From Anarhynchus alexandrinus (lineage: Eukaryota > Chordata > Aves > Charadriiformes > Charadriidae), in NCBI GenBank assembly GCA_008711295.1, contig VUYV01000014.1, forward strand, positions 8,073,486 to 8,137,485: a DNA stretch of 64,000 nucleotides, written 5' to 3'. A program made the translations under genes and the position numbers. Shown here one piece after another: positions 33,751-45,921 of the stretch. The stretch's first letter is position 1. The number at the start of each line of letters is the position of its first letter. The notes beneath the pieces were generated by a model. That model ran no database searches. It was not told the origin of the DNA and saw only the letters and a list, made by a program, of their open reading frames with translations.

Positions 33751-36700
33751 AGTGCTGTCAGAGCTGTAAGATCAGTCATGAACAGTGTCCTGCTCCAGCC
33801 AGCCAGCGTTCAGTGCGCTCCCAGTACTGCCCTGGTCCCACATGGAGACTGCGTAGCACAACCATAGCTTTTCCTTATGTTAATACAAATATATCCATGC
33901 TATGAAATAAGGCTATACTGCTTTTGCATCCTTGCCTGGCTGGTTATAGGGCTGTAAATGATGAATGGCCCTACTGGGGTTATAGAGGGGTGGTGCCAGG
34001 CAGAGAACAACAGGGATTACTAATTCTGGGTACAAATGCAGGAGATGAGCAGAATTAATGGAGTACTACATCCTATGCTTAACAGGGGAGAGGTGGGAAG
34101 AGCTCCCACTAGCAACAGCCTTATTGTGCACCTGAATTCCAGACAGAGTCTGTACCGATCTCCCAGAATTTGAAACAACTCATAACCTATTATTTAGTGA
34201 TTTTCAAGAAGCGTCTTTCATTAAAAGGGCCTGCATGGAAAAGAAATCTATTAATCTCTGCTAGGTTTTCCCTTTTGCTGTCTGATACGGGGTCCTGATT
34301 AACGAGGGGCAGGCTGGAAGGTAGCTAAAGACTTTCTTGCTAGTTTTCCATCAGTTCGCAGGCGGGAGGTTTTCCCTCGTGGCATTGCAGAGGGCAGGGA
34401 AGCCCTGATGGCTGCAGCCTCTCAGGTCAGAGCGGGAAACGGGTCTTGCTCTCCCCCGTGTCAAGCTTTGACTTGTCACATGAATAAATAGGTGTAAAAT
34501 ATTCGCGCTTTCCTTCAGGAGCAGCTTGTATTTTCTTTGCATGGACATAGGTGACTTCACCAGGGAGGCAGATGTTTTATCCCTACACATTTTCTGCTCC
34601 TGCATGCACATCCATGCAAAAAGCCTTTTCTTCCCTCACTTATCCGTTGAGGAAGACCTTAGGCAGCGGGTACCCCGGCGATGAAGCCTCTCTAGCCACC
34701 AGAACAGCCTTTTTGTGAGAGCTCCTCTTCCCCAGCAGCCTTTCCGCGGGATCAGCAGTGAACGCAAGGAACCTTGGCAGGATCTGGGTTTTCACTGCTT
34801 TTTTTTTTCACGCAGCGTCTGCCACGTTGAGGCTCTTAGGTCTGATCACAGTACAGCTAATGCAGGGAAAATAAAGCTGCTCCCCAGACAGAGTGACTGA
34901 CAGACTTGTCGTGGTGATAGTACACATATTTGAAATATTATGGCTGCGTTCTTGAAAACCATAGCTGGGGTAAGCTGTTTCCTTGAGTGCATGTGGTAAA
35001 AATAACACCTGCTTTGCAGACAGTGGATTTGACAGCTGCAAAGATATAGTGTAGGCATCTCCAAAAGCACGATATATTTTTTGCTTTGTACACCAAATAA
35101 TAATAGGATTTGTTATGGAAAAAAAGGCAGGATGAGATGTGAATTCCCAGGTACAAGGAGAAGAGTGTGGTGGGGGATTACGGCTCAGTGGAACTAATAA
35201 AAACCATCAGCCATGCCTCTCACTCGAAGGTACATCACTCATTTCTCATGTTGTGCACGGGTCCAGTGACCTGTCACTTGTGCTGCTCACTGGGGCTGCT
35301 TGGCAAGGTCCAAAATAACACTGCAAAGCACATCACTGGCTTGTTGAGCCTGAAGCGTTTAGTTTTTTCTCTGTGGAGAATTTTTTGCTGAATCTTAATA
35401 CCGGCTGCAGTCAGAATCCTGCCTGGATTCCTGGTAAGCATCTCCCAGAGCCTCATCTGCTGCTGAGCCCCCTCGCACAGCTCCTGCAGCATTGCCCACA
35501 GCAGCCCAGTGCTGGCATCGCTCTGCGGTCAATGGCTGTGGACTCCAGCTCCTCTGTAAGAGGGTGCCAGAAGAGGTGGATTTGCTTTAGAAGGGTCAGC
35601 TGTGGCTCAGAAGTCACGGTGTCATTCCCCCATCACTTTTCAGAGAGGAGGCACAAGTGTGTCTTAGATTCAGAATGGTTAAAGGGTAGAAGAAACCAAT
35701 TTCTGGACTGGAATCCACATGCTGGTTATCACGTTGACTGCAGGAAATGGTGGCATTACTTCTCACTCCTCAGAAAACCACCAAGGTATGAATCCTTCCT
35801 TAATTAGTTTGCTTTGGTGGCTAATCACCTTCTCCATGCAAAAATTATGTCTTGTAGTTGATTGGCAATTGTCTGGCTGTAACTTTCAGCCACCGGTTCT
35901 GGCTTCATCTCCCCTTTCTTCTAAGGATTTCCCTTCTTTAAAGGTATTTATGCTCTGTGATCAAACCAATTTTTGATCTTCTTTTTGATAAAGTCAGCCA
36001 GATGGAGCTTCTGGAGGCATCTTTTTCACTTGTCAGATCATTCTGTGGTTTCTTACTTAAAACCTCTCCTGTCATTAAACATCCATTCAGAAATGTTTCC
36101 AGTGAGAGCCCCATTCAGTATTTTAGTTTCCCCAGCTAATCTCACCAATGGCACACATATACAGGTAAAAATTACTTCTCTGGTCTCATATTTTTCCATC
36201 CGTTTGTGAGTCTTTTCTTCCACTTTGTTTAAGGACACATCACGTTGAGCTATTTATTCATCGCAAGTTATAAACTCTTGTCAGAGTTGCAGTTTTACAG
36301 GACACAATCAGCTATCCTTTAGATTTGCCCCCATAGCTGTGTTCCAACCTTTATGCATTTAGTTTTCTTTTCTTTATCTGTATTTCTATAGAAATAGATA
36401 CAGCTCGCCAGGAAATCCTGACGCCGCTGTATGCTCTTGTGAGTCCTGCTGCTGTTGCGTTCCTCCCTGATTTCGCTTGCAGCAGCCACCCTTCACGTCT
36501 CTCCTGAAAATGAGACGATCATTTGAATTTATGAGCTGAAAAATACTGGCAACAATCAAGATGCTTTCACAGAGAACAGTTCTTTCTTAAATTACTTTGA
36601 TAGTGTTCTTTGGTGAGCTAACGAGTTTAGCTGATAGAGGTCAATTGAATGCACTGTAGTTATGCTTTTTTAAGTGTTATCATCACATGGTACGCTCTAA

Positions 36701-39700
36701 CTTTGTTAAAACTTTGCATAAAAAATGGTACAGCACATGAAATAGATTAAAAACTATCTGGCTAATCTCAAAAAGTAAGTTAATATTTTTAGTTAGGAAT
36801 TATCAGCCAATTTTTTCTTTTGGCATTATACCTCTGCCCAAGACGTATTTATATATTTATCATAGGGTCATAGAGCTATCATAAATTGAGGAGAAAATAT
36901 AAGTGATCGGTGAAAAACATCCAGATGACACAGTGATTGTTGGCATGATGAGAGGGCAGACATACCATTTAGATAACATGGCCTTAATCACTCAATAGCT
37001 TGAACATAATAAAGAAGATATTTTAAGGCATTAAAAATAAACTTATAATTTTAGAATTAAAGAATGTATACCATGGTGACAAAACAAGGGACTGGATCCT
37101 GGAAAAGGCGGGTTTCCAAAAACATAAGAGAATTAGTGAAGTCCTGAGTGATCAGTAGGCAGTGTAAGTGTTTCAGGTGAGACACAGAAAGAATTTAGGT
37201 GCTTGAGTTCAAAACTGTGATTCTGACTGTCTTCCTCAGCAGGTGAATAGTATTTTGGTAACTTGTAACGTTCTTTACTTTTTTACTTAAAATATGACTG
37301 CCTTAGGGTGACAACAGAATAACGACTGTGTCAGGCAAAGCATCACCCAGGCCTGTATCCCATCTCCAGCAGAGATACTTCCAGTGACAGTTCCCCAAAA
37401 TACTCCCCACTTTGCAGCGATCTGTGGTTTGGGACCTTCCTAAGCCAGAAGGAGTGTCTTTGTGTCAAATGGCCCATACAGGGTTCTTCTGCCATGCTCA
37501 GGTCTGCTTGCCCCTGGAAACTTCTGGTACCTACCACATCCTTTGGCCAAACACAGCTTAATGACTTGCTGCATAGATAATAACCTCCTTGTAACCTGCT
37601 GTCTACTTGTTTCGCTAAACTGGTCACAGTTCTTGCATGGGGAGGGCTGTCCTTGCTCCGTGTGCCGCTCATACAGACCTCTGCCTTCCCTCTTCCCTGG
37701 TGTCTCTGCCATCCCGATGCTGGGACTGAGACAAGTTCCTTCACAAGGACCTCCCTCGCAGAGTGCTCCCTGAGAATCCCTGGGGAACATCTAGCTCTAG
37801 CAGGATGGGGCTCTTTACAAAATCAGCGGTAACCAATTTCTTTTGAAACAGGGCTGGGAAAAGGAAGCAGCAGTTGTGCAACACCGTGCTGCTTGGCGAG
37901 CGGAGCAGAATACGGAGCAGCCTAATTTACTTCCAATCCCAGCTCTTTGACGAGGGGCTCCGAACATTTGTATTACATGGGGTGTTGCCTCACTGTAGCC
38001 TGTTGTGTTTTATGAGAAGGGTCAACCTGGTTGCTTCTTGAAGGCCAAACACGCTCACTTTCAGGGTGATGGTCAGGGCCACCAACCTTAAGTTGAGTCC
38101 TGTGGGCCTTGCTGGAGGACAGGGAAGGAGACTGTCCTCTCTACGGACAGGTTTTAAGTAGCTTAAGTGCACAAAGTACTTCTGATGACCTTTAGGTTGC
38201 TGAAATGAAGATCACCGGCTTGATGCAATGTTCACTTCGTCACTGCTGGAATGACTTCATGAGGTGTCAGTTTCGCTAAACCTCATGATTTTGGGCTGTA
38301 GCTCTTCCTGTCTCATGCAGACAGATCAACAAGCTCTTCGCTCACCGGTGGTGAATTGATGCCTTCCCACATCCAGACTCAAGGCTGCAAGAGGGCTGTC
38401 ACGTCCCATAGCACTACCTGCATAGCTCCTCTCGATGCACAGGCTCTCATCTCCCAAAACAATAAACAGAGAGCAGTTCCTTCCCCTGGATTGAGCGGGG
38501 GAAGGTGGAGTATTTGTATGAGTAACCTTTGTACATCGAAGGTTAATTTTTCAGTTTGAAATGATGACATAAATATTGGTAGAGTTACAAACATCATTTA
38601 GGGTAATTGCTCTTTTTTGAAACCATGACTCTGGGGCCTTCCTAGTCTTACCAAGATACTAAATTAAATTAATTAACGGATACCAACAAGACATTAATTT
38701 CATGGGTTTTATTCTTTTGAGCCCATAACTATTTTACAGATAGCTGTGTATTCACATATAAAATACACAGAGATTAATTATGTCATAGTTATTTACTCTT
38801 GTCATTATCAAAGTACCTGGAAGCCTCTGTCAAACACATGGACTTTTGTAGTTCTTGCTGCTGAATACACAGAGTTGGTGGAATTTGCCAAGAGCTTGCA
38901 GTCTAAGACTAAGAAAAACTGACAGGCAGGTGAGAAAATAAACAGAAACAGTTTTAGCAAAGGCTTAGGTAAAAGCAGAGTCAGAGACTACTTACAAATA
39001 GCGTTCTCCTCTCTTTGCAGAAGAGTCTCCTGTGCCACTTCATTTGCAAAGCCGGCTGAAGTTGCTAAGTAACAATGCTCTGACCCAGCATGTGACTTGC
39101 TCCAAACACGATGGGTGAAGACAAGTTGGTGATGGCTTTGGCATGCAATATTTGCAGCTGTGATACGGAAGTGCAGCATTTCCCCCAGGAGAGCCTTCAT
39201 CCCCCAGGATGAAGCCCAGCCAGCCCACACCTTAGAAGCACCCAGGAAGATGCTGTGCTCACTTCTGCTTCCCCATCCCATGCCTCCATGCTGCTGCAAC
39301 GGCCACATCTCCCGCTTGTAACACTACAACCTTCCCTAAAGGGCAGGACACAACATCAGGTTTTTCTACATCCACCTCCATTTCCCTGCTGCCTTTCAAT
39401 TTCTCTGCTTCTTCCAAGCAAAAGTTCAAGTCCTCACATTCCTTCCCACAGGCATCATCTATCAGTTCCACCCCAACTCCTTCCCAAAGCACCAACATCT
39501 TTGGCGAGCTGGGGTTTGTCATGTCCTGTTTGCCATGGGATTGCTTTTGATGATGAGCTGCTGACCTCCACGCAGTGCCTGGTTGGAACAGCCTTCCCCC
39601 TCACCAACCTGTCTGGTCGTTAAACTTTGTCTTCAAACTCTGCCACCTCTGATCTGAGGTTATAACTTGACGGTAGACACATGAGACTGCAACCAGGCAA

Positions 39701-42700
39701 GGATCTGGAACCACAGTTCCAGAAACACGGAATTTTCTTACGACATGTGACATTGGTGGTCACTTATAGCAAAGTCATGTCTTTTTTTTCCATCCCAGCT
39801 GGATTTTGGGTTAGTCTTTATGCTGTCCTCAAGCCCAAATTCCATCGTCATCCGTCCTGAAAATGTCAACGCTCGGTGTCCTTGGCTGCTGTCCTTTGTG
39901 ACTGTGAGCTCTGCATGGCTCTGAGATCAGATCTCCTCCCACGGGATGGTGGGAACTGAGGCATACACTGCTTCCTTCCTTGATGGGAAGTCCAACAGTT
40001 GCAATCCAATCAATCCCTGCTTCTCCCCCCAGGGAGGGACTTGACTTGCCAAATTACACACCTATGCTTGTGTCATCAAGTAGGTGTTTCCAGGAAAGTT
40101 AGGTGTCTCAGCACCCATTTCTTTGCATGGAATAAGTCAGCAGACCAAATGTAGGTGTTTATTTGCTCCAGGCTGGATTGAAAAGCTCTCCAGAGTCAAG
40201 AAGAGTGATCAAAGAGAAGGCAGTACTGACGCACAAACTTTGTTGGCGTACTCTGCAGTCTGAGTCCTACCCTGGCCTTGTAAACCCTCCATGATGCCCA
40301 CAGAGAGAGGTAATCACATCAGAGGGGGATTCCTTGAGTGTTTGTATCTAGCGTGGCCAAAAGGGAGTTGGAATGAGTGCTAGTAATGCCTTCAATAGCA
40401 GGAAGGGTGGTTTTGCTGTGAGCACCATGATGTGAAAGCAGGGCAAAGATGGCACTTGTGGTTAACCAGGCTGAGGGTGAACTTGAAGTGGGCCCTGAAC
40501 ATGAGCAAATCCTCCTGAGAAGACCTTGCAGAATGGTTTTCTGGTAACAAGACCTTGTTAAAGGACTTCATTTCTCTGGGATGACATTCAAATGCAATTG
40601 GCTGCACTCACTGGCTTCTCAAGCATGCATGGGAAGCAAGCAAACAGCGTTGCTGCTGTGCTGGTTCTGGCCATCATTCTTCATCCTCACCTGTCTACTA
40701 GATAAAGCAGCGATGTCCTTGTAGATTTAAAATTACAGTAAGTAATGCTGGTGGAGTATATTTTTATTTCAAGACAGACAAGATTTTTTTTTCGTTTTGG
40801 GCCATTCTTGTGGCAGACCACTGCAGTGTTTAGGTAACTTTGATATAAGTTTGATTATTACAAACTAGGTGGTGAGCAGAGTGTTCAGAGCCCTGGTTTC
40901 GGTTGAGAGCAGTACAGAACAGCTCCGTCAGCAGCTCCTGCAGTTCTGCTGCGGTAATGACATGCCAGCTTAAATTGAAAGGACTGTTCCCAGCTGAAGC
41001 TTCTCAGAGTTGGAAGTCCACGGGAATTATTGCTAAGCAAAATCTGTGGAGAACCTCCTGACTCTCATTTATTTTAAGCAGTAATAAAATAAGCTATCAT
41101 TTATTTTAAGCAATACATTACATTTCCAAGGAAAGCTTTGTCCGTACGTGCCAGCAGCTTGATCTAGACTGATGCTGAGCAAGCAACTGTCCCTCTGAAA
41201 CAAGTGGCATGATGCTCCTTGGGCACCTTAAAACATCCAGAAAAGCCAGGCTGTGCTGTGGGTTACCTGACCTGACAGCAGATGGAGACAAGAAACAAAC
41301 TTTGTGCGGTGAGCTGCCACGCTGTGGGCTGCAGCAGCTGAGCTGACCCATCAACTGGCTCCTGTCTCAGCGTGACTTGTTCCTCATGGTGTTTTTTCTT
41401 CACTCAGGTCTTTTAAAAGCCTTTTGATTTGTCGAAAAAATAGCTCTAGTGTTCAGGTCTGCTCTTTCATGTCTCCCTGATACAGTATCCAGTGCTTTGG
41501 TTTAGAGCAAGGAAACCCCTCCCAGGTTCAGCAGATGACTCTTGGGCTGAGACCAAGAAAACCCTGTGCTTCCTCCAGATCCATAGGCATGGCTTTGGCA
41601 TTACTGATCCTGAAGTGAGGGACCTAAAAGATCCCCACAGCCCTAAAAGAAGCCAGTCATTTACATTGTGCTCTGTCGTGGCAGGGCATGTATGGATGTA
41701 CCTTTGCTTTCTGCATGGCTTGCTAGGAGCTCCATGGAGATCGGAGTCCTTGGGGACCCATCAAGGGGCCAGGAGCAGTGCTGGGAGACGTGGCTGATGT
41801 TGAAGTGATGCCTCAGGAGCACCTCTAGCTTGCAAAGTCCAGATAAGCAGCAATGACCAACATATTTGGCAGCACCCAACAAGACTGCAGGGATGTTCAG
41901 GTGCCCCATGCACACCTGAAAAAAGCGGATGACATGAAGCGGCTGTTTTAAAGAAGCCTTCCGGGTGTTACCTGCTCTTCTCCCAGCAGAGCTCCTCAGC
42001 CCAGGGCATACAGGTGAGGTAGGCAGATGGCTGGACTGGGTGGTTGGTGTCACATTGAATCTTTCGTGGACAGACAGGTATTTCCACAACCCCGCTGGAG
42101 CTGGAAGGAGATGGGTTATTGCCTCCGTGACTCCTTTTGGAGCTAGGGAGGAGATTTGCCTGCAGTGAGGCTGTGTTTTGATGGACTAATACTGTGGCTA
42201 AATGAATCCAGCACGAGTCGCTTTGGCTGATGAAGTTATTTTGTGACAAGATTAACTACTGATTAGATTTTGTCAGGACCTGGAAAGAGAGTGATTTATA
42301 GGGTGAGTTTTAAAAACACTGTGCAAGGAACTATGTGCAGGAATCCTGACATTGTTTTAAACCTTTTCTTTACTCTTTCCCTTGAAAACCTGTCCTAAGG
42401 ACAGTATTAAGGACAGGATTAACAGTCCAACGCTTTATTTTTATGTAATGATCATAGAAAGGGTAGCATTGGGTTGGTTTCCCAGTTACATTAGGCAGGA
42501 GACAAGTGCATCAGTGCAGCGTGTGTGCAGAAGCCTTCGGGCATGCTCTACCTGTCAGGCAGAGTCATGTGCCTGTAAATCTCATCTGACAGATAACATA
42601 TTGCGGCATCAGCAGCACCGGAAAAAAAAAAAAAGATAAAACAGCCAAAGTGTGAAAAAGTGAGGGACGCAAACATTCAGCAGCTCTCTGCCAGGGAGGA

Positions 42701-43349
42701 GAGTGCATGGGAGGGTGGACCTTAGGGAACACAAGAGCAGAGACCAGCTGCAGCACCGAAACCTGATGCAAAAGCTAATAAATCAATAACTTTCTGCACC
42801 AGTGTCTGGCACACTGAAGTGAAGACAGGGCCAAGGCAGTGCTTTCCCCCCCAGCCCCGTACCATCCTCTGCTGCTTCCCCTGCCTACAGCAAGAGGAGC
42901 ACAGCTCGGTGTCATCTCTCCAGCAGGCTCCGTCCCTTGCTGCTTTGGCTGCATCCCAGCAGGACAGACATCCCAGTGGCCACATAAGAACGAGAGCTGG
43001 GCTGAGACGTGAGCTATGCCCTTTTACCAAATGATGAATGGTGGCTGTCACTGTCTCCATTGATAGCAGCCCCCAGTAGCTGTCGGACACACACTGTTTT
43101 GTAAATCTGATCGTGTTTACACTAACAGTGTTTTATGGACCTCATCAGGTTGCAATGCAAATATTTGTGCAGCAGCTGCTCCCCCAGGAGTGACGTGGTA
43201 GAGAGACCATGAGCACCCAGCAAACACAAGCCGCAAACAATTTTCCGTTCATCCATGTGCTCCAGGAAGGAGCCAGAAAATAGAAGTGTGCCAGGGATTA
43301 GACAGAGAAGCTTGAAGTCTTCGGTAAGAAACTTTGACTGCCAGAATAT
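33751..43349. other. Non-coding DNA, no element recognised
   Basis: No gene is visible in almost 10 kb. The part from 36500 to 37120 is strongly AT-rich. The block at about 38635-38830 is AT-rich and non-repetitive with several TTAATTA-type homeodomain sites, a possible conserved element. A 16-mer (TCATTTATTTTAAGCA) is repeated at 41065-41080 and 41097-41112. A 7-bp-arm palindrome followed by a second copy of the arm (AGGACAG) lies at about 42391-42417. An A13 run is at 42622-42634. The motif TTAGGTGTCTCAGCACCCATTT near 40100 hints at an old interspersed repeat. The 144-codon plus frame at 35373-35807 and the 142-codon minus frame at 41661-42089 have no recognisable content. Confidence 0.5.
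41065..41112. repeat. Direct repeat, two 16-bp copies 32 bp apart
   Basis: TCATTTATTTTAAGCA occurs exactly at 41065-41080 and 41097-41112, and both copies are followed by a similar RTA. The linker (GTAATAAAATAAGCTA) is AT-rich and different, so the copies may come from a local duplication. Confidence 0.6.
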
Positions 43350-43850
43350 CATAGAATCATAGAATGGTTTAGGTTGGAAAGGACCTTGAAGATCATCGAG
43401 TTCCAACCCCCTTGCTGTGGGCAGGAACACCTCCCACCAGACCAGGTTGCTCAAAGCCCCATCCAGCCTGGCCTTGAACACCTCCTCAACAACTTATCTG
43501 GGCAACCTGTTCCAGTGCCTCACCACCCTCAAAGAGAAAATTTTCTTCCTGATATCTAATCTAAACCTACCTTCTTCCAGTTTGAATCCATTCCCCCTCA
43601 TCCTATCACTACATGCCCTTGCAAAAAGTCCCTCCCCAGCTCTCCTGTAGGCCCCCTTTAGGTACTGGAAGGTCGCAATTAGATCTCCCCGGAGCCTTCT
43701 CTTCTCCAGGCTGAACAGCCCCAACTGTCTCAGCCTTTCCTCACAGGAGAGGTGCTCCAGCCCTCGGATCATCCTCGTGGCCCTCCTCTGGACCTGCTCT
43801 AACAGGTCCATGTCTTTCCTATGTTGGGGGCTCCAGAGCTGGATATCTTG
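43350..43850 (-). mobile_element. CR1 LINE, 5'-truncated copy
   Basis: The plus strand starts with two CATAGAAT octamers (43350-43365), the reverse complement of the CR1 end ATTCTATG, followed by GGTTTAGGTTGGAAAGGACC and the rest of the CR1 3' region. The element therefore lies on the minus strand with its 3' end at 43350. It is truncated at about 43850, as most CR1 copies are, and has no target duplication. It is well preserved: the reading frame of the ORF2 C-terminal region is still open over about 118 codons. A short deletion compared with what I know of the consensus lies near 43480-43495. This is a younger copy than the CR1 at 50462-50960. Confidence 0.95.
43494..43850 (-). pseudogene. 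CR1 ORF2 C-terminal fragment
   Basis: This is the last part of the CR1 ORF2 protein, downstream of the reverse transcriptase palm. In full elements ORF2 carries an endonuclease and a reverse transcriptase that copy the CR1 RNA at the target site. The minus-strand frame reads [13 protein letters not shown], then [29 protein letters not shown] and ends [10 protein letters not shown], all characteristic of CR1 ORF2. A TAA stop at 43494-43496 falls where the family normally continues with Glu (GAA), a one-base change. Beyond it the frame resumes as MFKARLDGALSNLVWWEV in another frame (from about 43481), after a small deletion. With the endonuclease and most of the reverse transcriptase missing, it is dead. 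Confidence 0.9.
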
Positions 43851-45179
43851 GAAGTCAGAATAGACATATAGGTTTCAAACTAGGCAGTGTATCTATCTGT
43901 TCTCTTACAAAAATAGCACCTCACTTAGGAAAGGGAACCGACCAGCTGGCGTGAGATTTTTGTGTGAGATCCTTCCTCACTTGCTTGTTGCTCATGAAGC
44001 AAAGAGCTTGTGTTACCTGTTGTACAGGTGTGGTGATCCTGCTATGGTTAAAATGGATTTTAGTTGTTGCATGGCCACCTCTTCTTTGGGTGTGACGGTT
44101 GGGGTTATGACAGGTTAAGAACAGCCCAGGAAGAGGTCCTCTCCAGGGTCCCCCAGGGTTGACCCGAGATCACCAGCTGAAGGTGCAGAGGTGCAGAGCA
44201 TTGGCTGTGCCCCCCAGCCTGCCCCACACCTCCAGCGTGTTTCAGCAGAGTCTTTCTCCAGCACACTGCTGGCACACACTGGGACAAAAGCAAGATTAAC
44301 CTTCAGAGCAAATCTCATCTTGCCTGTCATAATAAACAGAGGAAATCTCCAAGCCTACTGTATAAAATTATGAATTCCACTTTGTTTAAAGCACAAAAGT
44401 GTAGCAACAACACAGTTTTCCCAGTGGCAAAACCTCAGCTGGTATTGGAAGCCTGATGGATGTACTTCAGATGCAGATATTTCTCCCCCAAGACCACCTC
44501 AAATCCTCCTAAGTCATATACTAAAACCAGGCAAACGATAGCGCTTAGTAAGTTTGAACTAAGTCTATGGCATTAGACAGGGAGGAAATCCTGAGGTTAT
44601 GATGCGCCATCCATGCAGACTGTGCTGCATGGTGGTAGTAAACACATCAAACTATCTCCCTAAGCTGGACCCCAAACATTTTTTTGGAAAATAAGCAGGA
44701 AAATGCTAAATCAAAGCTTATGCTTTCTAATTTTGCTTCAGAGGTGAGATGAATGCCCACCACAGGGTAGATCTTGGTCTCCCTCTAGTGATGGACCTAC
44801 CAACAACAATGGAAAACCTAGCTCCAGCTTCACACTTCCATCCTTCACCTGCACCTCTGGCCTCATGCCGCGGTGGCCCAGGATGGCTCTAGCTCTTCAC
44901 CCAAAGTCCCCTCACAAAAATAGTTCTTGACATCTTTCCACCACAGACCACTGTGCATAATTCTCAGTGCTTGGCTCGTAGGGTAACCTGCAACATGGAG
45001 CGTCCTCTGAATATGTTCTAGTTTATAACCATGCTAATATTTCATATGCAGATTGCTGCATCGTGCAGGAACAGAAGACATGGGCTTCTGCATTTCGTTG
45101 CTGGAGAGATGTCATGGAGGAAACCTACTATTGCAGCCCCACAGTGTTTACCACCTCAGGAAAGGCAGAGATAACCATG
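43851..45179. other. Non-coding DNA between CR1 and LTR
   Basis: No gene or recognised repeat is visible in these 1.3 kb. Open frames are at most 71 codons. The five bases CCATG at 45175-45179 are the left target duplication of the LTR that follows. Confidence 0.6.
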
Positions 45180-45921
45180 TGTCGTGGTTTAGGCCAAACT
45201 GGCCACTGGGGACCCAGGGGACCCCAGATAGGACCGACAGATGCTCCCCTCTACCCCTCTTCAGAGAGAGAGGTAGAGGAGGAAAAAGAGACTTATGAGT
45301 TTAGAAAGAACTAAACTACTTTAATGAAATATTAATAATAAAATAAAAAGAAATAAAGAAAAATATATACAAAACCGTATCAAGCTCCCGAGATGACAAT
45401 CACGACACCAGCTGGCACTGGGCCAGTCCCAGGCTGGACTCGGTGACGGACGGGAACTGGATTCCGGATCTGGATTCAGGATCGGGATCACAGGCAGACG
45501 AACAGAGTCCTCCTCAGACATCAGCCATTGTAGGAAGAGACCAGAGAGGGCTGACCCTTTGATCCATCAGCTTTTATATTGAGCATGATGCAGATGGGAT
45601 GGAATACCCTGTTGGTCAGTTTTGGGTCACCTGTCCTGTCCGCTCCTCCCTGCAGGTGGGACCCCACTATGTTTTTCGCTTCAGACCTTCCAACGGGGCA
45701 AACAACAAAGTTGGTTGGCCTTGGGTATTAGAACAACAAGTATAAGCAGGAGCTTCTCTGCATACCGTGTCTGGGCATCAACTATAAACATAGGCCTTAT
45801 CACTCTGAGAAAGTGAACATTGTCTGCAAAATATGCTGTTAATTTCGGTAGTTAGAAGAGGCCCAGCTAAGAAGCGAAGTTACTGAACAAAATTGATTCT
45901 GTTTTACCTCAAACCAGGACA
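45180..45921 (-). mobile_element. Solo LTR of an endogenous retrovirus (copy A)
   Basis: The element is 742 bp, begins TGTCGTGGTTTAGG and ends AAACCAGGACA, so its ends form the inverted repeat TGTC-TGGTTT / AAACCAGGACA. The flanking CCATG at 45175-45179 and CCATG at 45922-45926 are a perfect 5-bp target duplication. On the minus strand a TATA box (TATAAAAG, 45571-45578) is followed about 250 bp later by an ATTAAA polyadenylation signal (45320-45325), giving the usual U3-R-U5 order and the orientation. No gag, pol or env sequence and no primer-binding site lies at either side. It is therefore a solo LTR left by recombination between the two LTRs of a provirus. The type is familiar from bird genomes, and a 5-bp duplication is typical of ERVL-like (class III) elements and of some others. 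Confidence 0.9.
45571..45578 (-). promoter_or_regulatory. LTR A TATA box
   Basis: TATAAAAG on the minus strand (CTTTTATA on plus), within the context CAATATAAAAGCTGATGG. It would start transcription leftward, at about 45545. Confidence 0.6.

Noticed and set aside
43122..43481. 119-codon minus-strand frame as a separate gene
   Set aside because: Its first 31 or so codons are the continuation of CR1 ORF2 in another frame; the rest is chance read-through into flanking DNA.
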